Source: Candidatus Rifleibacteriota bacterium
Lineage (GTDB): Bacteria > Riflebacteria > Ozemobacteria > Ozemobacterales > Ozemobacteraceae
Length of the DNA stretch: 56,047 nucleotides
Reading direction: 5' to 3'
Assembly (NCBI GenBank): GCA_029560455.1
Contig: JAKQKW010000093.1
Location: 1 to 56,047 of the forward strand
Every line of letters starts with the position of its first letter. The stretch's first letter is position 1. Positions 10,801 to 18,560 of this stretch are shown here, piece by piece. Under the pieces are notes generated by a model. The model was not told the DNA's origin and ran no database searches. It saw only the letters and a program-made list of their open reading frames with translations. A program made the translations under genes and the position numbers.

Positions 10801-10854
10801 CCCAGGTAACAGTATCGAGAAGATCTTTTTAATAATTCTGTTCGCCTTTTTCAT
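7810..10854 (-). CDS. Secreted M30-like zinc metallopeptidase with FlgD-like C-terminus
   Basis: This 1014-residue protein has a Sec signal peptide ending AAYAGD. Near residue 330 it carries the zinc-binding helix AHEFTHMV, followed about 20 residues later by RWLEEALTQYAQ, giving HExxH plus a downstream glutamate as in gluzincins. The arrangement resembles hyicolysin-type (M30) peptidases. The middle is beta-rich and includes an Ig-like segment (DDTAPTVVSDAEHAG). The C-terminal 100 residues form a FlgD-like Ig fold: a TYPNPANRFVNL motif, then ITDVSGHKV, then NGVYYVEF, ending KIAVLR. Such C-terminal modules are common on exported proteins and may act in sorting or attachment. ATG 10854 has AGGGG about seven bases upstream. 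It heads a two-gene unit with the small TPR protein and diverges from the plus-strand peptidase at 11025. The substrate is unknown. Confidence 0.85.
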   Translation of the reverse strand: MKKANRIIKKIFSILLPGLVMMAQAAYAGDSIIPPEMREIAVQQGQNARKTGLEADLGPFMNAPLMQRAIEINASQFGLKGSVRAVVGGRNFSAADVDLAMIPFSSSNGYGLGNLFHDGGEWPGTNGVPNADDGASSFGSDQAAEIYDADGNGHYPKAVLRYIGTHCYIFVPVMFFPTLPRPLSSSEDATPPAQAAWGMYWPDSTVMQNGPYYFAPDANGTVLEPRYVLGADKNYARLKLKEMADQFDAVIYPKIREHFGSEADIDGDPKVYILLDDIRDGSGSFRGYFWAGNQFPRTSQALSNEKELLNIDLFPSFVLAQTDTYGTLAHEFTHMVIFNENYRVENGQLIGMQRWLEEALTQYAQHLYDGKFTSNLDEFIKKPDTILAEDRIVDVWLGSSPYANYGASFLWMYYLVEKYGGSNLPGFLKAIVRNRDGGMGSIDAVLQTYNLDSKKVFEDWVIANYLDKTRKRDGQLLNSGKWGYLVDNDFNEANNIGKYERLPVKFAEKVILTEQVTARSSNVNPWAADYVEISGNTGNLNLAFDGDNSGQFRAAVIKRGSQIDPAVDFIYLDDRQAGNTIIQNYGYNNAYENLVLVPMVVQNNNYSKLSYVYSASFDDLKVAIFPNPTFENHLHIIVKTDKKFATEPRLQMTYEGEQGYLVMTPINDSTYMTNYSLKKSGEGVIVANGTNADGVILSNQLQFSAVYYPPNSQGLLSASFATLNVPAGSLRAGGTVVMAAPENPVSYAGINRISRNIDVTLPVEKAEKALEISIPLNPLSAGNSQAGLYRASGNGHKWIGPVEIADGSARGAIDFSGSVFVAVDDTAPTVVSDAEHAGTNLIAISVDDLGSGIDSSSVKVSYGGRSLPVRNGEEGRILVDMSSLRDGTYDLVVEVADNAGNQVTANVRAAITAPNALTQLVTYPNPANRFVNLRATFSGPANAGAAVSAKITDVSGHKVATLDLAHRGAGVYETRWDLLNDRGKAVANGVYYVEFNAGVAGQSAKERRKIAVLR

Positions 10855-10943
10855 ACCAGCCCCTGCTTTTGTCGGGTTGAGAGAATATTATTCGTCAACA
10901 TCATCGGCAGCTTTCACGACTTTTCTGAGTGATTTTTCGTACC

Positions 10944-10972
10944 TTGTGGGAGAGAGCAAATATAGTTATAAT
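10944..10972 (+). promoter_or_regulatory. Sigma70-type promoter for glycine-zipper peptidase gene
   Basis: TTGTGG (10944-10949), a 17-base spacer and a perfect TATAAT (10967-10972) lie about 50 bases upstream of ATG 11025, which has its own GGAGG ribosome site. The 170-base intergenic region is shared with the divergent gene at 10854. Confidence 0.65.
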
Positions 10973-11024
10973 TTTAAGAAATATCCTCTCTTAATCCCCG
11001 GTTCTATAGTATTGGAGGTCGCAG

Positions 11025-13370
11025 ATGAAAAAATTCAGGTCGGTGAAGCTCACTATCTTGTTGATTCTTGCTGTTTTCTGCAGCAGTATTGTCACCGCCT
11101 CGGGGTCATTTGTAGCGACAAAAGAGGGGATTCGCTACGTGATTAAAGACGCTACCGGCCAGGTCCAGGAAGTCTACAACCCTGATTATGACCCGACCAC
11201 CGGCAAATATTTTGTCAAAGACAATCAGGACCGCGTCATTGCTGTGCAGACCCTGCCGGCAGAAGCTTCGATGGCGCAGTTCAAGATTGTGACCCCGATC
11301 ACCGATGAATCAGCCGCCACCGTATCCACCAAGGATTTTATGGGCAATACGGTTCCGGTTTTAAAATCACTTTCGAGCAACGACCCGCGTTATCAGCAGC
11401 TTAAAACCTATATCGAAAGCAACCCGGGTCTGCGTCAGACCGTAGGGATGCAGGTCGAAGCCCGCAACTTCAAGATCAACGAAATTCAAAAAGACCTGGC
11501 CGCCGGCACCAAAGACCCGGCATTCGCTCAGTGGCTGGTCAATGACCTCAAAAAACCTGTTTACCTCGAAGTTGGCAACTCGGGTGGAATTCACCATGAC
11601 TCCCGCGGCTTTGCGATGGCTGAAGCCTCTGCCAATGGCCAGATCAGCTATCGCGACAACTCACACGTCAACCGCATTGTCGTGCCACCCAACAGCGAAG
11701 TTTTCAGCGGCGGCATGCAGGACCCGTCAGCCGGCTCGGTAATGGCCCACGAAATCGGCCACATGATCATGGACCAGCTCTACGAGCGCCCCAATTACCC
11801 GCAAACAAATTATTACGGTGCCCATTCAAAAAACACCGTTTCAGACGAGGGTTTTGCCCTCTCTGAAGGCTGGGCAGAAGCCCTTGAAGCTCTTTCCACC
11901 CGCGACCAGCACAACTCTGCCACCTCATGGCGCATCAAAACCCACAAAAACATAGCCGAAAACAAGTATATCTTTGAGAACCAGGGCGTGACCACCGGCC
12001 CCAATGATGGTGTTCTCAAATCCGGTATTGACATGCTGTCTACCGAAGGGGTCAATGCCTCACTGTTTTACGATGTTCTCAATGGTGGCCGCATTCAGGC
12101 CCCATTCTCGAAAGTCTGCCAGGTTTTTGAAAATTCAAAACCCCAGACCTATCGTGAATTTGTCGACGCCTACATCCAGAAATTTCCTGAAGACCGCAGC
12201 CAGATGATCAAGCAGTTTCTTGACAACACCAAATATGCTACGGTCGACAGCAGCGCCACCGCCCGCTACAAAGAAGTTCACGATGCGCAGCAGGCCTGGC
12301 AGAATGCAACTGACCCGAATGCCAGACTTCAGCTGAAGGCTGAATATGATGCAAAACTGAGCAGCTACAAAGAATGGAGCGAGGCCCTCTACAAACAGGC
12401 CGTCGTTGACGGCCGCGTCGACGGTGCCATCGACGGTTCACGCGCCTATTCAGACGAAACCCAGTCACAGTATCGGTCAATACGACTGAGCGAAAATCTC
12501 ATCAAAGGTCAGAAAGCACTCGGTGTCGGCATCAAGAATGCCGCCAATTCAATAAAGCAATCTTTCAGCGTCAAGAGCCTTGCTATGACAGCCGGGACCT
12601 CGATCGCTATCAACCTCGCCAGCCAGATCATGAATGGCGAAAAAGTAAGCATGAAAGCTGCGGTACAGTCTGTTGCTTCGATGCAGTTCGTGGGCAACGT
12701 CGTTGGTTCATCGCTGGGCGCTGCAGCCGGACAGGTTTTTGTTCCTCTGATTCAGACATTCGTGCCAATACCCGTCGTCGGAACCATTGCCGGCGCTCTC
12801 CTGCCAACTCTGACCTCACTGGTCGGCGGTTCTCTCGGCGGCAATCTTGGTGCCGGCATGGGCTTTAAAGCTGCCCTGAAAGCACTTGATCCAGTTGCTA
12901 TCGCCGGTCAGGCCGCTGGTTCTACCATTGGTGCCATGCTCGGCTCGATGATTCCGATACCCGTGGTCGGCACAATGCTCGGCAGCATTGTCGGCGGCAT
13001 CGTCGGTGAAAAACTATTTACCGGTATCGCAAAACTGCTCGGCTACAAAAAAGGTCAGCAGAAACCTGAGGCAACAAAAGCCTCCTTCCAGGCATATTCT
13101 TACGATAACAGTGCAGCAAAAGCCAATCTGCAGGTGCAAAAGTCTTCGGCAGAGGCGAGCAAACTAAGATTGCCAGCAGAAGCCGAAAAGATTCCGTATA
13201 AAAACATGGATGCCGGTCTGCGAGTTGCGAAAGACAACTATGAAATTGCCTACAAAGCTTATGTTAAAGCGGTTACGGGCGGCGATCAGAAAGCTGCCAA
13301 GGCAAAACTCAAAGAATTTCAGACGGCAAAAGACAGATATCAAAAAGCTATTAAAGCTTCCTCCCGCTGA
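11025..13370 (+). CDS. Secreted zinc metallopeptidase with glycine-zipper C-terminal domain
   Basis: A 781-residue protein with a Sec signal peptide (hydrophobic core to about residue 26, TASGS). A HEIGH motif (H242, E243, H246) and an SEGWAEALEA helix near residue 281 supply the three expected zinc ligands of a gluzincin. Residues 500-670 change character: long alanine/glycine/valine stretches with GxxxG spacing (for example LVGGSLGGNLGAGMG) and two copies of PIPVVGT about 63 residues apart, each beginning a hydrophobic segment. This is a glycine-zipper pattern typical of membrane-inserting regions. The tail (from about 690) is lysine/alanine-rich and probably helical. A strong ribosome site (GGAGG) precedes the ATG. 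It is flanked on both sides by M30-like peptidases on the other strand. A secreted protease with a membrane-insertion module, possibly effector-like, is inferred; no family name can be given. Confidence 0.8.
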   Translation: MKKFRSVKLTILLILAVFCSSIVTASGSFVATKEGIRYVIKDATGQVQEVYNPDYDPTTGKYFVKDNQDRVIAVQTLPAEASMAQFKIVTPITDESAATVSTKDFMGNTVPVLKSLSSNDPRYQQLKTYIESNPGLRQTVGMQVEARNFKINEIQKDLAAGTKDPAFAQWLVNDLKKPVYLEVGNSGGIHHDSRGFAMAEASANGQISYRDNSHVNRIVVPPNSEVFSGGMQDPSAGSVMAHEIGHMIMDQLYERPNYPQTNYYGAHSKNTVSDEGFALSEGWAEALEALSTRDQHNSATSWRIKTHKNIAENKYIFENQGVTTGPNDGVLKSGIDMLSTEGVNASLFYDVLNGGRIQAPFSKVCQVFENSKPQTYREFVDAYIQKFPEDRSQMIKQFLDNTKYATVDSSATARYKEVHDAQQAWQNATDPNARLQLKAEYDAKLSSYKEWSEALYKQAVVDGRVDGAIDGSRAYSDETQSQYRSIRLSENLIKGQKALGVGIKNAANSIKQSFSVKSLAMTAGTSIAINLASQIMNGEKVSMKAAVQSVASMQFVGNVVGSSLGAAAGQVFVPLIQTFVPIPVVGTIAGALLPTLTSLVGGSLGGNLGAGMGFKAALKALDPVAIAGQAAGSTIGAMLGSMIPIPVVGTMLGSIVGGIVGEKLFTGIAKLLGYKKGQQKPEATKASFQAYSYDNSAAKANLQVQKSSAEASKLRLPAEAEKIPYKNMDAGLRVAKDNYEIAYKAYVKAVTGGDQKAAKAKLKEFQTAKDRYQKAIKASSR

Positions 13371-13382
13371 AACTGGTGGTTG

Positions 13383-16052
13383 CTATCTGAGAACCGCAAG
13401 TTTGCCGTTGCTTTTCAGAGTGCGACCATTGGCTTCTATGCGGGCCCTGAAAAAATAGATACCGTTTGCAACCTGCGCGCCATTGCGATTGGTCAGGTTC
13501 CAGTCAGAAACCAGATACCCTGCAGACTCATCGAGCTGCAGGGTGTTTACTTTCCTGCCAGACACGTCATAAATATTAACAACAGCTTTACCAATAACCG
13601 GTTTGCCAGAGAGAACAAAGCTGAAACGTGCAAACCTCCGACATGGGTTTGGGTAGACTTTTACGGAGCTAACCCCTGACGCAGCAGCAATTTGAGCATT
13701 AATCGACGCCCGGGCTTCGTTACCAGCCCGGTCGGCGAGAGTAACGACCATATCTCCATTTCCAGTAAGCCCTTCAGGAATACGGCAACTAATCTTGCCA
13801 TCCTTGATAATGCCGCCAGCAAAAAGTTGTTGCCCGTCAATTACAATCTTCAGACTTTCCGGATCTACACCGGAAAGATCGTCATCATAACTGCACAAAA
13901 CCGCATTCTGTCCATCAGCCAGCTTTTCAAAATGCAGGCCGCTGAGCAGCGGTGGGCGGTCATCATAATACAGATAAAATCTTCCGGGGCCGGCCAGTTC
14001 AGCCACTATACGGCCATCAGTTAATTTATGCAAAGGCACCCATGCTGTTTCTGGATTGCGGCCTTCACAAAGCAAACCCGACTTTTTACTGTAATAGTCC
14101 GGCATTTTGACAATCAGACTGGTTTTAGTTTCTGCTGTGGCGAGAATATCGAAAGGCCCGGCAACAGCGTCAACTGGTCTGAACATGGAGCTGGAGTCAG
14201 GAACGGCAAACATTACCAGTTCTTCAGCATTAATATCTCCTTCACTCACCAGCATGGCATCGGCAATCTGCATTTCGGTGCGCATCGAAGGCTTCAATCT
14301 GGCCACAGAAAAGCTGAACGAAAATACTTCGTCATTAAGATTGCAGACCGCCTGACCGCGACCAACGCCTGGCAGCTTATATTGAGCTACAAACAACGAT
14401 TTTTCGTCGTCGACAGACGAGAACGACGGCTGTTCAATCAGATTGTTAAAAAGAATCTTAAGTTGTGGTACAGCGTTCAACGCACCGTTGAAAGACCTGA
14501 AAAATATCAGATACTGTTCAGAAAAGGCTGGATGCGGAACCGGATAGAGAATATATTTATTGAACGCCGTTCTAAAAGAATAACTGTAGCTCTCATCACC
14601 GGTTTTCTGCGGGTCAATGACCAGAGGCAGGAAAAAGAAACGCCTGAGGTTGTTAAAATCGAGAGATATGCTTCCGCGACCGTCTGAGTCGATTACCAGT
14701 GGTCGAATCGAGGTTGTGCCGTCGTTGTGAACCGTCGCCGCCCATGGCAGCACACTGCTCTGACAGGTAAGAGATAACGTCGTCTGACCACGACCGTTTA
14801 TTTCTTCAACATTCAAACAGTTGGAAATAACCGAGCTTTCGGCACCGACAAATGAATTTTCGCCGCCAGTGATAAAGTGCCGACCGGTTTTTACCGGCAG
14901 AAGATTTGCATCATCTCCAAAGGCTGCGACCTTGTCGGCAAATCCCCACAGGCCATTCCCCATGCCAGGCTCGTCAACAGCCAGTGCCAGATTGAAGTTG
15001 ACAAATACCTCTGTAAAGCTTGTGTCTGCATGTCGGAGCAGTTCATTCAACCCTTTTATGCCCTTTGCAGCAGTGCGCACCAGCTCGCGGGTAAACTGCT
15101 GCTGCATGCCGGCCGTTTCTCCGCCAAACTTTTCAACCAGATAAGCAACGAAAAGAAAAGAGGCACCATACTGCCTGAAAAGCCGGTCTTCACGAAACCA
15201 GCTTTCTTTTGCGTTACTGAGCAGATTAACTGCCGGATTCTGAAGAAATCTGGCAAAATGAGGTGCTGGCGGAACCCGTAGACGGTTCTGCCCGGTTTCG
15301 CCCGAAAATACATATTCGGAAAACATTGAAAAGCCTTCATCCAGCCAGCGTTCCTGCTCAGGGTTGCCATTTGCATGCTGAATCGAAAAATTAACCATGT
15401 GCTGGAATTCATGTGCCAGGGTGCGATAGAAGGCATTGCTTTTATCATCTGGGTTTCCAGGCTCTCCCGGGTTTGTATCCATGAAAAATACTGGTTTTTG
15501 ATTGCCAGACCAGCCTTCGATATCACGGTGATCGAAATAGCCTGCAACGTAACCCTCTTCGAACCTGTCGCGAATGTCGACAAGAAAGATGTAAATCCTT
15601 TCGTCAGGAAGATTGAACGCTGCCGGAATTACCGGCTTTCCGAACCATCTGCAGACAGACGGAAACACCTTGTCGTCAAAACACCTGATGATGCTTGCAT
15701 AAACATCGGCAGAAGCCTGACCATATTGCGCTTCCTGACCGCTCTCAACAAAAAGAAGACATTCTTTACCGGCTGCCACAAGCTTGCCTGGTCGGTATTC
15801 ATAAAGCCCGGAAGCGAAGTTGAAAACCTGAAAACTTTCTTCAGTAACGCCGGGAATAAATTTCTGATTTCTGGCTGAAAAACGATGGCCAACGGCACCA
15901 TCTGAGGCCCGGCTGGCTGACAACTGACTGTCGAGCTGGTCTTTAAGAGCCCGCAGGCGAAAAGTTCCGTCAACCGGCAATGGTGCCGCAAAGATAGATT
16001 GAGCTGAAAACAGCATCAGCAGGAACAGAATCAGCGGTCTGATGTTTTTTAT
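13383..16052 (-). CDS. Secreted M30-like metallopeptidase with FlgD-like C-terminus, probable AUA start
   Basis: This is a paralogue of the peptidase at 7810-10854. It has AHEFQHMVNF near residue 214 and RWLDEGFSMFSEY downstream, giving HExxH plus glutamate, and a C-terminal FlgD-like module (KVYPNPCRRFA, IYDVSGRKV, NGIYFF, ending KLAVLR). From the first ATG (16016) the protein would begin MLFSAQSIFA, too short for a signal peptide. The frame is open upstream to an ATA at 16050-16052, and starting there gives MKNIRPLILFLLMLFSAQ, a complete signal. That ATA overlaps the TAA stop of the upstream phosphatase gene exactly where an ATGA overlap would normally sit. AAAGG lies about a dozen bases upstream. 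I annotate 889 residues from the ATA as an inference; 877 residues from ATG is the conservative alternative. The gene converges on the peptidase ending at 13370 with 12 bases between. Confidence 0.8.
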   Translation of the reverse strand: MKNIRPLILFLLMLFSAQSIFAAPLPVDGTFRLRALKDQLDSQLSASRASDGAVGHRFSARNQKFIPGVTEESFQVFNFASGLYEYRPGKLVAAGKECLLFVESGQEAQYGQASADVYASIIRCFDDKVFPSVCRWFGKPVIPAAFNLPDERIYIFLVDIRDRFEEGYVAGYFDHRDIEGWSGNQKPVFFMDTNPGEPGNPDDKSNAFYRTLAHEFQHMVNFSIQHANGNPEQERWLDEGFSMFSEYVFSGETGQNRLRVPPAPHFARFLQNPAVNLLSNAKESWFREDRLFRQYGASFLFVAYLVEKFGGETAGMQQQFTRELVRTAAKGIKGLNELLRHADTSFTEVFVNFNLALAVDEPGMGNGLWGFADKVAAFGDDANLLPVKTGRHFITGGENSFVGAESSVISNCLNVEEINGRGQTTLSLTCQSSVLPWAATVHNDGTTSIRPLVIDSDGRGSISLDFNNLRRFFFLPLVIDPQKTGDESYSYSFRTAFNKYILYPVPHPAFSEQYLIFFRSFNGALNAVPQLKILFNNLIEQPSFSSVDDEKSLFVAQYKLPGVGRGQAVCNLNDEVFSFSFSVARLKPSMRTEMQIADAMLVSEGDINAEELVMFAVPDSSSMFRPVDAVAGPFDILATAETKTSLIVKMPDYYSKKSGLLCEGRNPETAWVPLHKLTDGRIVAELAGPGRFYLYYDDRPPLLSGLHFEKLADGQNAVLCSYDDDLSGVDPESLKIVIDGQQLFAGGIIKDGKISCRIPEGLTGNGDMVVTLADRAGNEARASINAQIAAASGVSSVKVYPNPCRRFARFSFVLSGKPVIGKAVVNIYDVSGRKVNTLQLDESAGYLVSDWNLTNRNGAQVANGIYFFRARIEANGRTLKSNGKLAVLR

Positions 16053-17503
16053 GACTGCTTTTCAACCTTTCTTTTCCGGTCTATTGAGAAAACCGCCACG
16101 GTAATATCGTCTTTGACCGCAGCAGGAGAATTCTCGACCAGTGCAGCGATTTCCTTAACAATTTCATCAGCACTTTTACTGACCCGTGCAAAAAAGAAAC
16201 TGCGTAAATAAACATAGCCATCTTCACAGCCGGCCCAGGCCTCAAAAAAATCAACCAGACCGTCTGAGTAAAACATTAACTTGTCGCCATCGGCAATGTT
16301 TTCTGAACAGCTTTCGTAGGTGCTTTCGTTGAAGATCCCGAGAAGAGTCCCGGTCGATTTCAGCTCAATGATTGAATTATCGGCGACCCGATAATGCAGT
16401 GGAAAATCATGACCGGCACTGCAATAACTGAATTTCATCGCCTGAAGATCAAAAACTCCCCAGAGTGCCGTTGAGTTAAAGCGGGAACCGGCGCCGAGAA
16501 ACTCTTTCAGCGAGACATTAACCCGACTCATCAATTCTGCCGGGTTATCAGCAAGTGCCGAGCGGTCGTTGAAAAGACAGACGACTACGGCCATAACCAG
16601 GGCAGCAGGCACGCCTTTGCCACACACATCGCCGATAAGAACACCAATATTCGACCTTGAAGCATCTTCAACAAATCTGAGAAAGTCGCCACCGATGAAT
16701 CTGGCCGGCTTCAAAAATGAGGAAACTTCGATACCGTCGACGTCAGGAACCTGCCTTGGCATCGCGCCGTCCTGAACGATTCGGGCCATATCAAGTTCTC
16801 GTTGAATCTGAGCCTGTCTTTTCGCGAGTTCGTCGGCATGAAACGCCAGTTCTTTGTGCAATCGATAATTGTGCAGACAGACAGAAACCTGGTCAGAGAG
16901 AATATCGAGCCTGAAACTGTCTTCTGAGGTCAGTTCGGCATCAGGACTGTGTCGTCCTACCAGCAGGCAGCCATAGAAGATTTTGTTGCGTTCTAGAGCT
17001 GAACCGGCGAGGGCACCACGGAATTCATGAGCCTTAAAAGCGTGCTCAAGCAATTTCATCGACAGTTTCATACTGTCTGAGGTATGTTCAGCGGCGATGT
17101 CATCAAAACTCACATTTTTGAAGCGATCCAGACTGACTCCGGCAGCTTCAACCGCAACAAAGCAGTCTTTTTCAAAATCCATGAGAAAAAGAACCGCCCA
17201 GTCAAATTTTCCGAGGTCAAGAACGGTTTGAAGAATGCGACTGTAGGGCCGGTCTCCGAGAAGAAGCTGTAGATCATCGAGCGAATGTGCCTGCTCGTAG
17301 AAGTTACAGACATCCTGAAGAGAGTTTCTCTGTTCAAGGTGTCTTCTTATACTGAAAAAGAACAGGCCAAGAAGAAAAAGAACGGCCAGCAGAGCCAGGT
17401 CATAGTCTCTCCCGAGCACAGCCAGAACAGCGATGCCAAGCAGCCAGAGAAGATAGTATCGAACAGCATTAATGCTGCCGGACGCTTTACCTGAACCTGA
17501 CAA
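16049..17503 (-). CDS. Membrane-anchored GAF-like/PP2C (SpoIIE-type) serine phosphatase
   Basis: The 484-residue product has two hydrophobic segments (about residues 13-55), a GAF-like region (about 60-230), a short coiled coil and a C-terminal PP2C domain (about 250-478) of the RsbU/SpoIIE kind. The metal-binding aspartates are present: FIGGDFL, IGDVCGKG, FYSDGL and KDDITVAVF, so it should be active. RsbU/SpoIIE proteins dephosphorylate anti-anti-sigma factors in partner-switching pathways; no such partner or anti-sigma kinase lies in the window. The start is TTG 17503 with GGAGA about ten bases upstream; no nearby ATG retains the first membrane segment. Its stop overlaps the proposed AUA start of the following peptidase, so phosphatase and peptidase are probably translationally coupled. 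Confidence 0.85.
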   Translation of the reverse strand: MSGSGKASGSINAVRYYLLWLLGIAVLAVLGRDYDLALLAVLFLLGLFFFSIRRHLEQRNSLQDVCNFYEQAHSLDDLQLLLGDRPYSRILQTVLDLGKFDWAVLFLMDFEKDCFVAVEAAGVSLDRFKNVSFDDIAAEHTSDSMKLSMKLLEHAFKAHEFRGALAGSALERNKIFYGCLLVGRHSPDAELTSEDSFRLDILSDQVSVCLHNYRLHKELAFHADELAKRQAQIQRELDMARIVQDGAMPRQVPDVDGIEVSSFLKPARFIGGDFLRFVEDASRSNIGVLIGDVCGKGVPAALVMAVVVCLFNDRSALADNPAELMSRVNVSLKEFLGAGSRFNSTALWGVFDLQAMKFSYCSAGHDFPLHYRVADNSIIELKSTGTLLGIFNESTYESCSENIADGDKLMFYSDGLVDFFEAWAGCEDGYVYLRSFFFARVSKSADEIVKEIAALVENSPAAVKDDITVAVFSIDRKRKVEKQS

Positions 17504-17583
17504 AACTTCTCTCTCCAGTGTTTATTTTTAAATCAGAGTTTACCTGTAGACCTTAAATTCAAGTTATGACAGTAAATAACTAT

Positions 17584-18210
17584 TCAGGGTTCCTGGTCGT
17601 CAAAATCGACCGAAGCACCCCATTCTGCAAGCGCAACAAACAATTTTTTCGGGCTTCTCGCGTCAAGATAGAATCTGGGGTCTTTTTCAAGATAATTTTT
17701 CAGTCTCTGTCTGATTTTAAACAGCAGATCCTTGGTAAATACATTTTTAAGTTCAAAACTGGCGGTCAGGGGCGCTGAGAATCTGCGCCATATTTCAGAG
17801 AGGCTTTGCGGCTTTCCCCGCTTTTTTAAATTTTTATATGTACGGTCGAGCATGGCTTCAAAAAGTTCTGCGCCATTATAGGCATAGAAAAAGGCTACCG
17901 GGGGCAGAAACCCGAACTGCGAAATAATATTGCGGGCCTTTCTGACCAGTCTTTCGCCTTCGCCCTGCAGGCCGACCACCTCGGAGCGAAGAATCCTGAG
18001 CAGCATAAGATCAATGTCTTTGCGAACCAGAGTATCGATAAGAGTTTTGTCATTCGGAAAAAACTTCTGCAGTATCGGCCTTACCGTCTCGATGGTCTCG
18101 ACACTCAAAAATTGCAGATTGCGGCCATAGGTCTCGGGGTTTTTGCTTTTCATGTCCCCGAGAATCTTTTCGAACTGCAGGATAAATTCAAATTTGGTAT
18201 CGAATGGCAA
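17584..18210 (-). CDS. Conserved-looking hypothetical protein (208 aa)
   Basis: I do not recognise this protein. It is mostly helical, soluble, without signal peptide or membrane segment, and rich in charged residues and aromatic/leucine patterns (for example FGFLPPVAFFYAYNGAELFEAM). The frame begins at TTG 18210 with ACAGG about eight bases upstream. The first internal ATG (18153, residue 20) is an alternative but has a poorly spaced ribosome site. The ribosome site of the TTG start lies in the 3' arm of a perfect hairpin (18217-18256). It precedes the PP2C phosphatase by 80 bases and may share its transcript. Confidence 0.7.
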   Translation of the reverse strand: MPFDTKFEFILQFEKILGDMKSKNPETYGRNLQFLSVETIETVRPILQKFFPNDKTLIDTLVRKDIDLMLLRILRSEVVGLQGEGERLVRKARNIISQFGFLPPVAFFYAYNGAELFEAMLDRTYKNLKKRGKPQSLSEIWRRFSAPLTASFELKNVFTKDLLFKIRQRLKNYLEKDPRFYLDARSPKKLFVALAEWGASVDFDDQEP

Positions 18211-18211
18211 A

Positions 18212-18256
18212 GAAAAAACCTGTCTAAAATAAATCTTTATTTATTTTAGACAGGTT
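18212..18256 (-). terminator. Perfect 18-bp hairpin terminator, overlaps next gene's ribosome site
   Basis: Positions 18217-18234 and 18239-18256 are exact inverted repeats (AACCTGTCTAAAATAAAT and its complement) around a four-base loop. On the minus strand the stem is followed by TTTTTTC, a typical intrinsic terminator for the 57-codon gene at 18269-18442. The 3' arm contains ACAGG, the only ribosome-site-like sequence ahead of the TTG at 18210, so any read-through transcript would have that site paired. Confidence 0.8.
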
Positions 18257-18268
18257 ACTGTAACTAAA

Positions 18269-18442
18269 TCAAGTTAATTCTGAAAAAGTGTCAGTGTCGC
18301 CATTGTCATCAGAACAATTAAGATCGATCGAAGGCATGCAGTTTTCCCCCGACATCTGCAGAAACCCCTTTCTGATGTAGACCAGGAAGCCAATAAGAGC
18401 TACAGAATACCATCCGGCAATCATTGAACATACAGCCTTCAT
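18269..18442 (-). CDS. Small single-span membrane protein (57 aa)
   Basis: A short gene encoding a 57-residue protein: a hydrophobic span at about residues 7-23 (MIAGWYSVALIGFLVYI), a positive cluster just after it (RK), and an acidic, cysteine-containing tail (C35, C43; SDDNGDTDT). The positive-inside rule suggests the tail is cytoplasmic. AGGGGAG lies ten bases upstream of ATG 18442, and a perfect hairpin terminator follows the stop by 12 bases, so it looks like a self-contained transcription unit. Small proteins of this form often regulate membrane enzymes, but no function is claimed. Confidence 0.65.
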   Translation of the reverse strand: MKAVCSMIAGWYSVALIGFLVYIRKGFLQMSGENCMPSIDLNCSDDNGDTDTFSELT

Positions 18443-18560
18443 AAATAAATCGCTCCCCTTTCTGGCATAAAATCTTTTTCGGCAAAAAAAACGAGTTTTA
18501 TAACAAAAACTGTATTTTTTTCATTTTAATGTTGTGATTGTCGATAATTTATCTGAAGCA

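Noticed and set aside
14028..14687. 219-codon plus-strand frame within the second M30-like peptidase
   Set aside because: Antisense to a gene with signal peptide, HExxH motif and FlgD-like domain; no independent support.
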